NCBI GenBank assembly: GCA_034190875.2
Contig: CM067343.1
Coordinates: 14,873,073-14,937,072, forward strand
From: Urechis unicinctus
Taxonomy: Eukaryota; Annelida; Polychaeta; Xenopneusta; Urechidae
Length of the DNA: 64,000 nt
Direction: 5' to 3'
The translations under genes were made by a program, and so were the position numbers. The notes under the pieces were generated by a model that ran no database searches, had not been told where the DNA came from, and worked only from the letters and a program-made list of their open reading frames with translations. Shown piece by piece: positions 45,781 to 58,238 of this stretch; the stretch's first letter is position 1, and every line of letters begins with the position of its first letter.

Positions 45781-46500
45781 TACGGCCAAAATCAGTGTCA
45801 CGTTGCATAACCTAACGTGAACGTAATTCAACCATCACTGGACCAACATTGTTAATTTGCGAAAGACAACAAACAAGTTGTCAGCATGAAGCATTATTGC
45901 CTGAACGTAGAGGAAACATAGGGTTGAGAAGTCTGACAACATGTTCATAAACAGGAAACACAGCTAATTAGAGGAGCTATGACACCAACAATGCTGTGCT
46001 GTGATGTAAATGGACTCCCACGACGAGGACGTCAGCTCTTATGCGCTTTCTTATCGACTTGGAATACATTAACAACGAAACAGTGACAACAACGCCCAAT
46101 ATCAACGGACCATTCACATAGCAGCAGTATACGCAGTTTACATAAGTAGCTGTGGCATAATTAATAGTAGCATTTGTACATGAAACAGCTGGGTCTTGAA
46201 ATTTACGTAACTGAAGGGCAGTTGGTGAATACATTCCATATCAGATCCGTCTGTTACCAGAATGCATAGCCACGACACGTTGTATTTGATCCATTACAAT
46301 GTTATATACTGCTCATCGTTTTAATTATAAGTGGCATTCAGATTTAATAAGTTCAGACTTGATGTCACATAAATATTTTATTTTTTAAACAGCCGGAAAT
46401 ACAGACAACGTGTAGCTGTATAATTCAGATTAATATACTAGGGAAAGATAATGATATGCCAACACAATAGACCAGTAAGATTGGCTTACCAGTTTTGAAA
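45781..46500 (-). pseudogene. short J, then modules K and L
   Basis: Minus-strand frame 45,977-46,234 (85 codons) reads CTNATINYATATYVNCVYCC followed by VNGPLILGVVVTVSLLM, that is, Asn-linked glycosylation sites, a Cys cluster and a hydrophobic stretch long enough for a membrane helix. It could be an ectodomain and transmembrane segment of an unrecognised protein. Module L follows (tgatatgccaacacaatagac near 46,452). Confidence 0.45.
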
Positions 46501-46935
46501 ACTCCGCCTCATACTCTTAGATAAATATCAAAGGCCCCGGCCCTAGTCAATTAGGCAAACAAGTGTATATGTAAGGCTGACCATTAATATGAAACTTTCG
46601 GATATTTCTGATCACTTTTTGCCGCTGGCGCAGACTCATAGGCGTCCGTTGAATTACGGGAACCCATATAACAGTTCCGAGTCATCAGATTCAGGCAGTG
46701 TTGAAGAGTAACAAATGATTTCAATTCAAAATCAGCATTAAAGTGCCCGGTTTGTTTGGTCTAAAAAAATCTGAAGAAGCAAATTCTTCGGGCACGTGCA
46801 TTGACTCTACAATGGCATCTTTACCAGATAAATGATCCATTTCCTCATAAGAAAACATTGCTTCTGTCTTTGTGTAACGTGAGTGTAGCTCATATTTGGT
46901 TAGTCACGTCAGACCACGCGATTTCTTGCCGGGTA
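46501..46935 (-). mobile_element. retroelement remnant, reverse-transcriptase region (broken)
   Basis: The minus strand encodes recognisable parts of the beginning of a reverse-transcriptase domain, closest in feel to DIRS-like and Gypsy-like elements. It is homologous to 63,061-63,780 and to 2,920-3,260. It is old and broken at several points. No long terminal repeats, integrase or recombinase part is visible. It is bounded by module L on one side and A on the other, exactly as at 63 kb. Confidence 0.5.
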
Positions 46936-46939
46936 CAGA

Positions 46940-47910
46940 CAACTGACTATTCGGCTAGCCAACGATATTCAGGCCCTACCGCGAGCTCGCTCAAGTGATA
47001 TAGATGTGCAGATGAAATTGGTCGAATATCACATGAACCATGACCTAAGCAAAGAGTACGTGGTTCCGTTGAGCATATGAATTTTATGTCTGCTCTGTAA
47101 ACATGAAATTAACTGTAAAGGGCTCACACGTTGATGCAACAACACAAAACCTCCTCGACAGCAACTCGTTGGATGAACGTTAATTGATACTGTAATTCTT
47201 CACAATAAGTGCCAGGGTGAGTCTCCTAAGCGGAACATCAGAGAAACCCATCAGAGCATAGTTATACCACTGTATATAACAGATGAAGCAGCGCTGGACG
47301 GCAATGTCGCGATAGAATAGGCTCACAGTGATTCAGCCGCACTAAACGCAGTAATGATTTATGGGTAACATCAAGATGACGGCTCTTCTATACTCTAGGC
47401 AAGGGTCAATGCCAATCTGCACCAGACACACGAGGTGGTAGTCTGCCTAGATTGCACTCTACCTGTTCACGGTAACACGTTATTTGCATTTGTATAATGC
47501 ATCATTGTTGTATTTCTGACAAGGCGGCAACACCATGCAAAAGGACTGATCGATTGCCCATGTATGGTGGTGGTAGTTTGGAGGGGATGGGGGGGGGGGG
47601 CGAGGTAGGTTGACCGTACCTATGACAGCATATGCATTGAGCTAGGTATTATTGTTAGTTCATCCAACATCGACAGCCAATAATGGAAATTAGTTGTTTT
47701 ATTGTTATATTAATATATGTATCATACTTGGAGTAGATGCATCCTACCGTGGCGCAGAACCTTTGGTGGGAACTCTAATTGCACATTGGATAAGTTATGT
47801 ATCTGCCTAGAATTCTTCTTTTCCCTTCGTTTTGCCCACAGAGGATTAACTAAGTGACTCACTGTCCAAGAGGCAAAGCAATGACACATGAGCGTCCACA
47901 AAGATTCGCT
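46940..47910. repeat. modules A and B
   Basis: gccaacgatattcaggccct near 46,957, tgaagcagcgctgg near 47,284, ttcacggtaacacg near 47,465, a 12-G run at 47,589-47,600, and tacttggagtagatgcatcc near 47,726. Sister of 180-1,215 over nearly its full length. Confidence 0.85.
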
Positions 47911-48170
47911 CAATGAGCTATGTTAGCTGTGTTTGACAAATAACGTGACAAATTGGAATTATGAATGAGGTAACAATGTAGTGGCAGTCGACAAAATCGA
48001 AAAGTTTTCTGGGGACAGAACAGGTGTGACAACAACAGTACTGGGAATTGGACATTAGCATGTCGGCTACGACATAAAGATTAAGCATCAAAACACATTC
48101 CGTTCAGACGCGGGATAACAAGAAACCACCTTTGCATTGGCATAAAGAGCAGCTGCTGCTGGGACACATA
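47911..48170 (-). pseudogene. module C1, conserved minus-strand frame
   Basis: The minus strand reads MQRWFLVIPRLNGMC, then shifts by one base, then VADMLMSNSQYCCCHTCSVPRK, so the frame open at 1.2 and 4.8 kb is broken here by a single-base change in an a run. Three copies sharing most residues make it one of the best conserved parts of the unit. Confidence 0.45.
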
Positions 48171-48610
48171 TGTAAATTATTCCAACAGCTGCTAGTCCAA
48201 TGTTAAGAATGGTTTTATGTTTTCAATGTGCAGCAATGACATAAATGACCTTACGGACATGAATGTACACCGTTGTTTTGGAGATGTGCAATACAATTGC
48301 GAACCAGCTACAAAAATGTACATAAGGAGACAGCGAAATATCGAGTAAGTGCGCAAGCCACCCTAACGATCCTAGTCATTTAAAATAATTGTTTTCACAC
48401 AGTGGTACTTGGTAATAACAAAGTGATATGATATTTTACCCACATATCTCTGTTGACCCATCACCGTAGACCCTGAACTGTGTGAGTGTAAAAAACTAAG
48501 CCAGTTATACCGGGATCTAATTGCCCCTGGCACAAGTTTAGTCAAGCTCTGCAAGAATGTTCAAGCAGTATTTGTTAATGCGCTTGCTCTGTCAGACGAT
48601 CAGTCCTGAC
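48171..48610. repeat. mixed segment, R/S-like
   Basis: catctctgttgacc near 48,445, tagaccctgaactgtg near 48,468 and agacgatcagtcctgacgg near 48,593 match 12,245-12,445. A D-like scrap is at 48,370-48,405 (ctagtcatttaaaataattg). Several deletions have merged here. Confidence 0.5.
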
Positions 48611-49261
48611 GGAAAACTTAAAATTGGTGGGTAGGGGGCGGGGTAAAGCTGATCGGCTCTTTGTCGTAAATCGATTGTCAATTCACGAACGAAAAAAATA
48701 ATAATTACCATACATATGACAGCATATATATAGAGCTAGGCATCATCGTTTGTTTGCCTAACATCGACGGCCAATAATGTTAATGAGGTGTTGTCATGTA
48801 AATTTATGCATCGGGTCTGGAGTAGATGAATCCATCCTTGGCACGTCGATCACTAGATGGGGCACCAGTTTGCATTGTGCATAAGTAATGTGTATGCCGA
48901 AGAGACTTCCCCTGAATAACATATCAATACAATTGACTCATGGTCTAAGCAACAACGCAATGACACGTGTTATCCGTCTACAAAGGCAACCTTAATGAGC
49001 CCAAAACGATCGAACATTTTTGTTTAATCAGGATAATATTGTAAATTATTAAACAAATAGTTCATACAAGCGAATAGTCTGTCTGTAGCTTGCTAGATGA
49101 CAGTCGACTGAAAGACAAGTGGTGATTGTAAAGGTGCCTTCGTCTGATGTATTAAGTCTATTAACTCGGGACCGATTAGAAATAGAAGTGCGTGAAACTG
49201 ACACAAGTGAGCGATCTAACACTCGATTAAGTACCTGATATTGATCAGCAAACTGATCGAC
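48611..49261. repeat. module B and start of C2
   Basis: aaattggtgggtaggggg near 48,621, ctggagtagatgaatcc near 48,816, and the tttgtttaatcaggataat stretch near 49,019. The last 240 bp resemble 54,311-54,548 and 59,549-59,645, the other edges of the 5-kb duplication. Confidence 0.75.
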
Positions 49262-49601
49262 ATCGACCAGTCTTGATATGTTAATGCTGGGAATATTGAC
49301 TTTGGACGGTAAGCAGTACAAAGGTTTCCCGTCATTGGAAAGTAAATCTTACACTGCATTCAACTAAGAAATGTTGACAGAAAGTCTTAACTGACAAACG
49401 AGTATCACCAAAGGGCGCATGGTAAAATGTCGTACTTGGGGATTAAGCTTGTGAAAATCAATATTAACGACTCAACTTGACCGATGGACTTTACACCACG
49501 GCTTCCAAACAATTGCAGTTCGGTTTTAGCACTGTGGTGAAGACGGCTAGCTGTTGATAACATGTATATTTTTCCTTGCGTCAATATTAACGTCGTTCAA
49601 T

Positions 49602-49990
49602 TCAATTAAAGCAGTGATAATGTATCACACATGAGCAGCGACTCCACAGGTATAACAGCATACGTGGAGTGGCAACATCATTGGCTGCACTCAGAAAATG
49701 CATCCCAAAATGTAAAATGCATAGCATACCGTATTCAATACATGTGGCTGCAGCGAGGCACCAATTAACAATGCCGTTTATTTCCGATAATTGTTCTCGT
49801 GTTGTGGTCAGTATAACTAGCAACAATGAAAGGGGCGGCATAGCATTTGTCATCGGCAAACTGGAAAGACAAACGCTATGAGCGACCATCAAGTGATAAT
49901 TCTTGTATTGACACCAACCTTACTTAGCTTGACAAAGGAAGAAAGCTAATTGCGAAGCTACCCGATGGATCAGATTGATTAGCATAAGCG
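49602..49990 (-). pseudogene. module D with open minus frame
   Basis: Frame 49,602-49,892 (96 codons) contains LLLVILTTTREQLSEI and CLAAATCIEYGMLCILHFGMHF. It matches 39,435-39,740. In the duplicate at about 54,890-55,180 the same stretch is present but not open to the same length. Unrecognised. Confidence 0.42.
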
Positions 49991-50560
49991 ATATATCATG
50001 GCCAACGCTCTATGACAATCTAGCCTTCTGCCGCACATTAAACAGAGGCATTATTCGTTAAAGGCATAAAGGCCGGATCAAGTATAAAAAAACGCAAACG
50101 TGTGAAGAGGATAGAATGGATATCACGCTCCATAATTTGACTTTAATTTTCGGGAGGCAATTATGTCGAAGTTAAAACTGGACAAGTTCCTTGTAAAATT
50201 CTACACCCGTGCCGATACGATGATATATTAAGAATAAGCCCGAGTGATAAAAGCTATTGACGCCTGACAATCGTCATCTTTAATCTGCTTTCGTGTATGA
50301 CTACGTAAGTAGGAATCAGTCTTTTAACGTGACGGCCTTGAAGCAGACATGCACCGAGCAAGCCCTCTTGCTGATTGGATGATATGTATAGAATATTCCC
50401 GTGTGATTGAAGCTATTGATGCCCAGCAATAAACATCTTCAATCTGCTTCCGTGTATGACTAAAGAAGCAGGGATCAGTATTTTGACGTGACGGCCTTAA
50501 AGCTGACATGCGCCGGGCAAGCCCTCTTTCAAGTAACATGATTCATTGTCTGCAGTAGCA
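49991..50560. repeat. module H with a 159-bp internal tandem duplication
   Basis: gtgataaaagctattgacgc at 50,244 recurs as gtgattgaagctattgatgc at 50,403. Each half ends in the acggcctt and agccctctt segment. The two halves differ at about one base in eight, and the same doubled state is in copy 2 (55,500-55,830), so this duplication is older than the 5-kb one. Confidence 0.85.
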
Positions 50561-51180
50561 TTGAGCGGTCCTCCGTTAGAATAGCAATGATACATAATGA
50601 AGCTGGGGTAGGTAAATTTCCGTCAGCAAGTGTATCAATGGCAAATAATCGAGACAGGAGTATCTACCGAAATTGGCCATCCCCAATCGACTACAGTGGC
50701 CCTTCATGCCGTTTTACGTCGGTGATAAAGTGTAGTTGACTACCGAATTTTTATAACTCGTCTGATAGAGACGGGTTAACAAGGCCATCAACGTAGCGTT
50801 TGCCGTTGTTAAAAAGACAGCCACGTTAGTCAACATTCTCCGTACCTCGTCTTAAAGAAGCCAACCCCCTGTGATTCTTTCGGCTCGGTATTTTCCTTGT
50901 CCGAAAAAACTGCTAATAACATACATGCCATATATTAACACATGATTGACCCCTTGACATGGGCCAAGCAAGCCCTCTTTCAAGTAACATGATCCGTTGT
51001 CTGCAAGAGCATTAAGAGGTCCTCCGTTCGAATAGTAATAACACATATTTAGCTGGGGTAATTGAATTACCTTCAGTAACTGTATCAATGGTAGTTATTC
51101 GAGTATCTACCGTAATTGGCCATCCCCAATCTACTACAGCGGCCCTTCCTGCCGTATTACGTCGGTCATAACGTGTAGGT
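50561..51180. repeat. module I with a local duplication
   Basis: The stretch gagcggtcctccgtta near 50,562 comes again as gaggtcctccgttcg near 51,015, including agccctctttcaagtaacat before it (50,520 and 50,969). The second partial copy is inserted at acacatgattgacc. Also present in copy 2. Confidence 0.75.
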
Positions 51181-52025
51181 AGCTATTATTAGCGTCTGAT
51201 TCTTCTTCTTTATACACTACCGGTGTTGAAAGAGAACAGGGGTCAATCACTATCTGGTATCAACATCTTTTCCCATGAATACCGCCTAATTTGTTTTGGA
51301 AAGAGACGCTGTAAATTGTTTGCCTGATATATTCTGCTTCATTCCAAAGATGCACTATTTGGCCCTAGAGTTGGATATAGCAAGGAGGGCCAACATATCG
51401 TCTCAAAAAATCAGATATGATGTAGCGTTGCCGTTTGCATTACCTTACTTAAACGTTATCCAACCATTACTGTACCAACACTGTCAATTTGCGAAAGAGA
51501 AAAAAAAAGTTCGCGGCATGGAGCATAATTGCCTGAACGTAAAACATTCCTGTTATTGGGAAGTCTGACGACATATTCATCAACAGGAAATATAGTTAAT
51601 AAGAGCAGCGATGACACAAACTAGGCAGTGCAGCGACGTAAATTATCTCCCATAAAGAGGATTTAAGCTTTTATGTGCATTCCTGTCGCCATTCAGCACT
51701 TGATGGCACACATAGACAGCGAAACGGTGGCAACAACGCCCATTACTAACTGCGTATTCACATTTTAGCAGTATACGCAGCATCCATAAGCAGATGTGAC
51801 ATTGTTAAATGTAGCATTAGTTCGGGAATCAGCGTATCTAGACATTTGGGTTGCTTACGCACGGTATGTTTCCAGGATGCATAGCCACGATACATTATAT
51901 GTTATCAATTGCGATGATATCATATTCATCTTTCATCTTTCAACCAGCCAACAGCAGGGACGAGATCCAAATATAATACTTAAGGCACAATCATACTGAT
52001 ATGCCAACACAACAGACCAGTCAAC
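51181..52025. repeat. modules J, K and L
   Basis: J: tctggtatcaacatc near 51,254 and gcgaaagagaaaaaaaaagt near 51,491. K: cgcattcctgtc-type near 51,680, gggaatcagcgtatctagac near 51,823. L: tactgatatgccaacacaac near 51,993. The plus frame 51,296-51,568 (90 codons) has a counterpart in copy 2 only because that duplication is recent. Confidence 0.7.
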
Positions 52026-52650
52026 AGCTTTACACGAAATCAAAGCTCCTACCATCTACTATTAGTTCTGCGATCAGTTTTACATACTACCCATATTGTG
52101 GTCTTCTATACAGCCAAGGTATCATCAACAGGAGGAACCGTTCGCGTCCGCCATTGTTATTATGTGTACGGTTCCACCAAACTAACAGCAAATCCTGAGA
52201 CTGAAGATTCATCGTTGCAGGATTTGGCGCGTTGTGCTCTTCTCAGTACAAGCCGCAATCGATGTCTGTTTCTTCAACAGAGAGAATTAACATTAGCAGC
52301 AAATACGAATTGATAATTGCACACATGTCTGACGTACGGCGTTCGGTAAGGCAGCGCTACAAGGACGACATTTTAAATTGGTCTAAATGAAGACAAACAG
52401 TCGTGTCTGTTAGAGCAAGGAGCAATCATAATGAAGATGCAAAAAGGCGTATTTTGGCGAAATTTAAGATACTAAGTTATGCATTGAGGTAGAAATGTCC
52501 CATGAGAGATGTCATCCAAATATCTCTGCTGACCTAGCAGGCGTGTCACATTAAGTATTATACAGTGTGTGCATAAAGCTAAACTGAGTTCGTGCAAATG
52601 CAGCCTGTTTAGATATCGGTTTAAGAACCCCATCACTACTGGCACCAATA
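52026..52650. repeat. GPCR N-terminal scrap (Q) and module R
   Basis: ggaggaaccgttcgcgtccg near 52,131 and acggttccaccaaactaacag near 52,169 are module Q. R follows (acacatgtctgacgtacgg near 52,321). The plus frames at 52,001-52,313 are the wrong strand for the receptor. Confidence 0.7.
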
Positions 52651-52653
52651 TGG

Positions 52654-52676
52654 TATATATATATATATATATATAT

Positions 52677-52735
<59 letters not shown>

Positions 52736-52966
52736 TATATATTATATATATAGATATATATCTATATATATATAGATATCTCTATCTATATATATATATC
52801 TCTATATATCTATCTCTATATATATATATATCTCTCTCTATATATATATCTATATATATATCCCTCTATATATTTATATATCTATCTCCATATATCTATA
52901 AATATATCCCTTATCTATATATATATATCTATATATATCTATATATGTATATATAATATATATATC

Positions 52967-53008
<42 letters not shown>
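52654..53008. repeat. (AT)n / complex microsatellite
   Basis: About 355 bp. The first 90 bp are pure AT, the rest is a mix of tatc and ccctc-type interruptions. The matching array of copy 2 has a different interior, with gagaga instead. Confidence 0.95.
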
Positions 53009-53009
<1 letters not shown>

Positions 53010-54310
53010 GAATATTCAGGCAGTATTTGTTAATACGCTTTCTTAATCAGGATACCAGTCTCGACTGAAATCTTGAGACCAATAGAACAGTTGTTCCTTA
53101 TCTCCACATTGTAGAGGATATATCTTGCATTGTTTCTGTTGGAGAATGTGATTGCTGCTAGTACTCTCACTAAGCTCAGTGGGAACAAAGACTCTTAATA
53201 ATGATAAAATATGTGACTGTATGGTATATAGAAGCGTCTGATTTCCTATTGTGGTCAAACTCTCTTTGCCGTTCGTGGTGAGCATCTTTTCCGCGCTTTG
53301 CAGAAAAATAACTCTACTTAGTGAAAAAGATGGTGCGCTATGCGTTAGAATAACTACGTGTCCATTCAGTTATGGATTCATTCATACATTATAATAGTGA
53401 ACATTTGGATAACAGAGGAGTCGCGGTGATGTGCAGCACAACGATGATATCAAAATGTCATAAATATTAGTGAGGTCATTATAAAGACGGTGCCTCATTT
53501 GGGAACGTGAGCCTATACTGTATAACGTCATGTGTGACAGCAACGCATTAACCAAAGCCATGTTAAGACTGCCCCGTGTATTTCACCTTGCAAGTAACAA
53601 TGATCAACAGCAAGACCAATTATCAGTGACACATTCCTGTTTAACAATAGAGTGATACGACAGTACAGATCTAGATAGCGCCTCATGGTTACAATTTCAT
53701 GACGACACATAACCACTGATATACAATAAAAGAAAAACCGCGAATCTCAAATAAAACTTCATAACGTCTCATTTCTTAACGAGCTGTGCAGCATATGAAC
53801 CAAGTTCTAAGCACGGAGTATGTCGAGCCGCCGCAAGTAAGAATTTTACGTCTGTTCTACCAACATGAAATGAACTCAAAGGGGCTAATATAATCGAATT
53901 GATGGGTATGGGCGGGCGGTGAAGCTGATTTGTTCTTTGTCGCAAATCGATTGATAATTCATAAACAAATTGAATGGCAATTATTACTCACCGTACATAT
54001 GACAGCATATATATATTGCGCTAGACCTAATTAGTAGTTTGCTGAACATCGACGGCCAATAATGTAAATGAGGTGATTTATTCTTGTCAAGTTAATTTAT
54101 GCATCGCGGTTGGAATAGATGCATCCATCCGTGGCGCGTTGATCACTCGATTGGGACCCAGCTTGCACTGTGGATAAGTTATGTGTGTGCCTATGAGACT
54201 TCCCCCAACTATTTTCTGCATAACAGATCGGTACAATTGATTCACGGTCCAAGCAACAACGCAATGACATAGGTACGGCGTCTACAAAGGCACCCTTGAT
54301 GAGCACCCAA
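53009..54310. repeat. modules S, T, A and B
   Basis: gaccaatagaacagttgttc near 53,079, tgatttcctattgtggtc near 53,238, tgacagcaacgcattaacc near 53,533, gaatagatgcatccatccgt near 54,113. Minus frames at 53,043-53,285 (80 codons), 53,528-53,716 and 54,097-54,306 are open in both 5-kb copies, which is expected from recency alone. Confidence 0.75.
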
Positions 54311-54548
54311 GCGATGGAATATTTTGTTTGATCTGGATAATATTGTAATCAATTAACCAAATGGTTCATACTAGCGAATAGTCTATTTGTAGCTTGCTAG
54401 ATGACAGTCGACTGAAAGACATATGGTGATTGCAAAGGTGCCTTTGCCTTGTGTATTGAGCCTATTAACTCGGACCGAGTAAAAATAGAAGTGCGTGAAA
54501 CTGATCACAACACTCGATCTAACACTCTTGATCAGCAAACTATTCGAC
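54311..54548. repeat. junction between the two 5-kb copies
   Basis: About 238 bp of C2 sequence that resembles 49,010-49,261 at a lower level than the copies resemble each other. This is the recombination zone of the duplication. Confidence 0.6.
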
Positions 54549-57500
54549 ATTGACCAGTCTTGATATGTTGATGCTGGGAATATTGACTTTGGACGGTAAG
54601 CAGTACAAAGGTTTCCCGTCATTGGAAAGTAAATCTTACACTGCATTCAACTACGAAATGTTGACAGAAAGTCTCAACAGACAAACGAGTAGCACGAAAG
54701 GGCGCATGGTAAAATGTCGTACTTGGGGATTAAGCTTGTGAAAACCAATATTAACGACTCAACTTGACCGATGGACTTTACACCACGACTACCAAACAAT
54801 TGCAGTTGGGTTTTAGCACGGTGGTGAAGACGGCTAGCTGTTGATAACATGTATATTTATCCATGCGTCAATATAAACGTCGTTCAATTCAATTAAAGCA
54901 GTGATCACGTATCACACATGGGCAACGACTCTACAGGCATAACAACATACGTGGAGTGGCAACATCATTGGCTGCACTCAGAAAATGCATCCCAAAATGT
55001 AAAATGCATATCATACCTTATTCAATACATGTGGCTGCAGCGAGGCACCTATTCACAATGCCGTTTATTTCCAATAATTGTTCTCGAGTTGTGGTCAGTA
55101 TAACTAGCAATAATGAAAGGGGCGGCATAGCATTTGTCATCGGCAAACTGGAAAGACAAACGCTATGAGCGACCATCAAGTGATGATTCTTGTAGTGACA
55201 CCAACCTTACTTAGCTTGACAAAGGAAGAAAGCTAATTGCGAAGCTACCCGATGGATGAGATTGATTAGCATAAGCGACATATCATGGCCAACGCTCTAT
55301 GACAATCTAGCATTCTGCCGCACATTAAACAGAGGCATTATTCGTTAAAGGCATAAAGGCCGGATCAAGTATAAAAAAAACGCAAACGTGTGAAGAGGAT
55401 AGAATGGATATCACGCTCCATAATTTGACTTTAATTTTCGGGAGGCAATTATGTCGAAGTTAAAACTGGACAAGTTCCTTGTAAACTTCTACACCCGTGC
55501 CGATACGATGATATATTAAGAATAAGCCCGGGTGATAAAAGCTATTGACGCCTGACAATCGTCATCTTTAATCTGCTTTCGTGTATGACTACGTAAGTAG
55601 GAATCAGTCTTTTGACGTGACGGCCTTGAAGCAGACATGCACCGAGCAAGCCCTCTTGCTGATTGTATGATATGTAAAGAATAATCCCGTGTGATAGAAG
55701 CTATTGATGCCCAGCAATCAACATCTTCAATCTGCTTCCGTGTATGACTAAAGAAGCAGGGATCAGTATTTTGACGTGACGGCCTTAAAGCTGACATGCG
55801 CCGGGCAAGCCCTCTTTCAAGTAACATGATTCATTGTCTGCAGTAGCATTGAGCGGTCCTCCGTTAGAATAGCAATGATACATAATGAAGCTGGGGTAGG
55901 TAAATTTCCGTCAGCAAGTGTATCAATGGCAAATAATCGAGACAGGAGTATATACCGAAATTGGCCATCCCCAATCGACTACAGTGGCCCTTCATGCCTT
56001 TTTAAGTCGGTGATAAAGTGTAGTTGACTACCGAATTTTTATTACTCGTCTGATAGAGACGGGTTAACACGGCCATCAACGTAGCGTTTGCCGTTGTTAA
56101 AAAGACAGCCACGTTAGTCAACATTCCCCTTACCTCGTCTTAAAGAAGCCAACCCCCTGTGATTCTTTCGGCTCGGTATTTTGCTTGTCCGAAAGAACTG
56201 CTAATAACATGCATGGCATATATTAACACATGATTGACCCCTTGACATGGGCCAAGCAAGCCCTCTTTCAAGTAACATGATCCATTGTCTGCAAGAGCAT
56301 TAAGAGGTCCTCCGTTCGAATAGCAATAACACATATTTAGCTGGGGTAATTGAAATACCGTCAGTAAGTGTATCAATGGTAGTTATTCGAGTATCTACCG
56401 TAATTGGCCATCCCCAATCTACTACAGCGGCCCTGCCTGTCGTGTTACGTCGGTCATAACGTGTAGGTAGCTATTATTAGCGTCTGATTCTTCTTCTTTA
56501 TACACTACCAGTGTTGAAAGAGAACAGGGGTCAATCACTATCTGGTATCAACATCTTTTCCCATGAATACCGCCTAATTTGTTTTGGAAAGAGAAGCTGT
56601 AAATTGTTTGCCTGATATATTCTGCTTCATTCCAAAGATGCACTATTTGGACCTAGGGTTGGATATAGCAAGGAGGGCCAATATATCGTCTCAAAAAATC
56701 AGATATGGTGTAGCGTTGCCGTTTATATTACCTCACATGAACGTTATCCAACCATCACTGTACCAACACTTTCAATTTGTGAAAGAGAAAAAAAATTTTC
56801 GGCATAGAGCATCATTGCCTGAACGTAAAATATTCCTGTTATTGGGAAGTCTGACGACATATTCATCAACAGGAAATATAGTTAATAAGAGCAGCGATGA
56901 CACAAACTAGGCAGTGCAGCGATGAAAATTACCTTCCATAAAGAGGATTTAAGCTTTTATGTGCATTCCTGTCGCCATTCAGCACTTGATGGCACACATA
57001 GACAGCGAAACGGTGGCAACAACGCCCATTACTAACTGCGTATTCTCATTTTAGCAGTGTACGCAGCATCCATAAGCAGATGTGACATTGTTAAATGTAG
57101 CATTAGTTCGGGAATCAGCTGTATCTAGACATTTGGGTTGCTTATGCACGGTATGTTTCCAGGATGCATAGCCACGATACATTATATGTTATCAATTGCG
57201 ATGATATATAATGCTCATCTTTCATCTTTCAACCAGTCAACAGCAGGGACGAGACAAACCTTCTACTATTAGTTCTGCGATCAGTTTTACATACAACCCA
57301 TATTGTGGTCTTATATACAGCCAAGGTATCATCAACAGGAGGAACCGTTCGCGTCCGCCATTGTTATTATGTGTACGGTTCCACCAAACTAACAGCAAAT
57401 CCTGAGACTGAAGATTCATCGTTGCAGGATTTGGCGCGTTGTGCTCTTCTCAGTACAAGCCGCAATCGATGTCTGTTTCTTCAACAGAGAGAATTAACAT

Positions 57501-57862
57501 TAGCAGCAAATACGAATTGATAATTGCACACATGTCTGACGTACGGCGTTCGGTAAGGCAGCGCTACAAGGACGACATTTTAAATTGGTCTAAATGAAGA
57601 CAAACAGTCGTGTCTGTTAGAGCAAGGAGCAATCATAATGAAGATGCAAAAAAGGCGTATTTTGGCGAAATTTAAGATACTAAGTTATGCATTGAGGTAG
57701 AAATGTCCCATGAGAGATGTCATCCAAATATCTCTGCTGACCTAGCAGGCGTGTCACATTAAGTATTATACAGTGTGTGCATAAAGCTAAACTGAGTTCG
57801 TGCAAATGCAGCCTGTTTAGATATCGGTTTTTAAGAACCCCCATCACTACTGGCACCAATAT

Positions 57863-57900
<38 letters not shown>

Positions 57901-57915
57901 TATATATATAGATAT

Positions 57916-57948
<33 letters not shown>

Positions 57949-58088
57949 TAGAGATAGAGATAGAGATATATATAGATAGATATAGATAGAGAGAGATAGA
58001 GAGATATCTATCTAGAGATATATCTCTATCTCTATCTCTCTCTCTATATAGAGATATATATATCTAGATCTCTATATATATAGAGGTT

Positions 58089-58142
<54 letters not shown>

Positions 58143-58155
58143 CTATGTCTATATA

Positions 58156-58238
<83 letters not shown>

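Larger units (their letters stand above)
49262..54310. repeat. 5-kb tandem duplication, copy 1
   Basis: Nearly identical to 54,549-59,548, with scattered substitutions, small indels and a different AT array. It carries C2, D, H, I, J, K, L, Q, R, S, T, A and B in array order. Both copies start inside C2 and end in B, next to related sequence, as expected if unequal exchange between B/C2 repeats produced the duplication. Confidence 0.92.
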
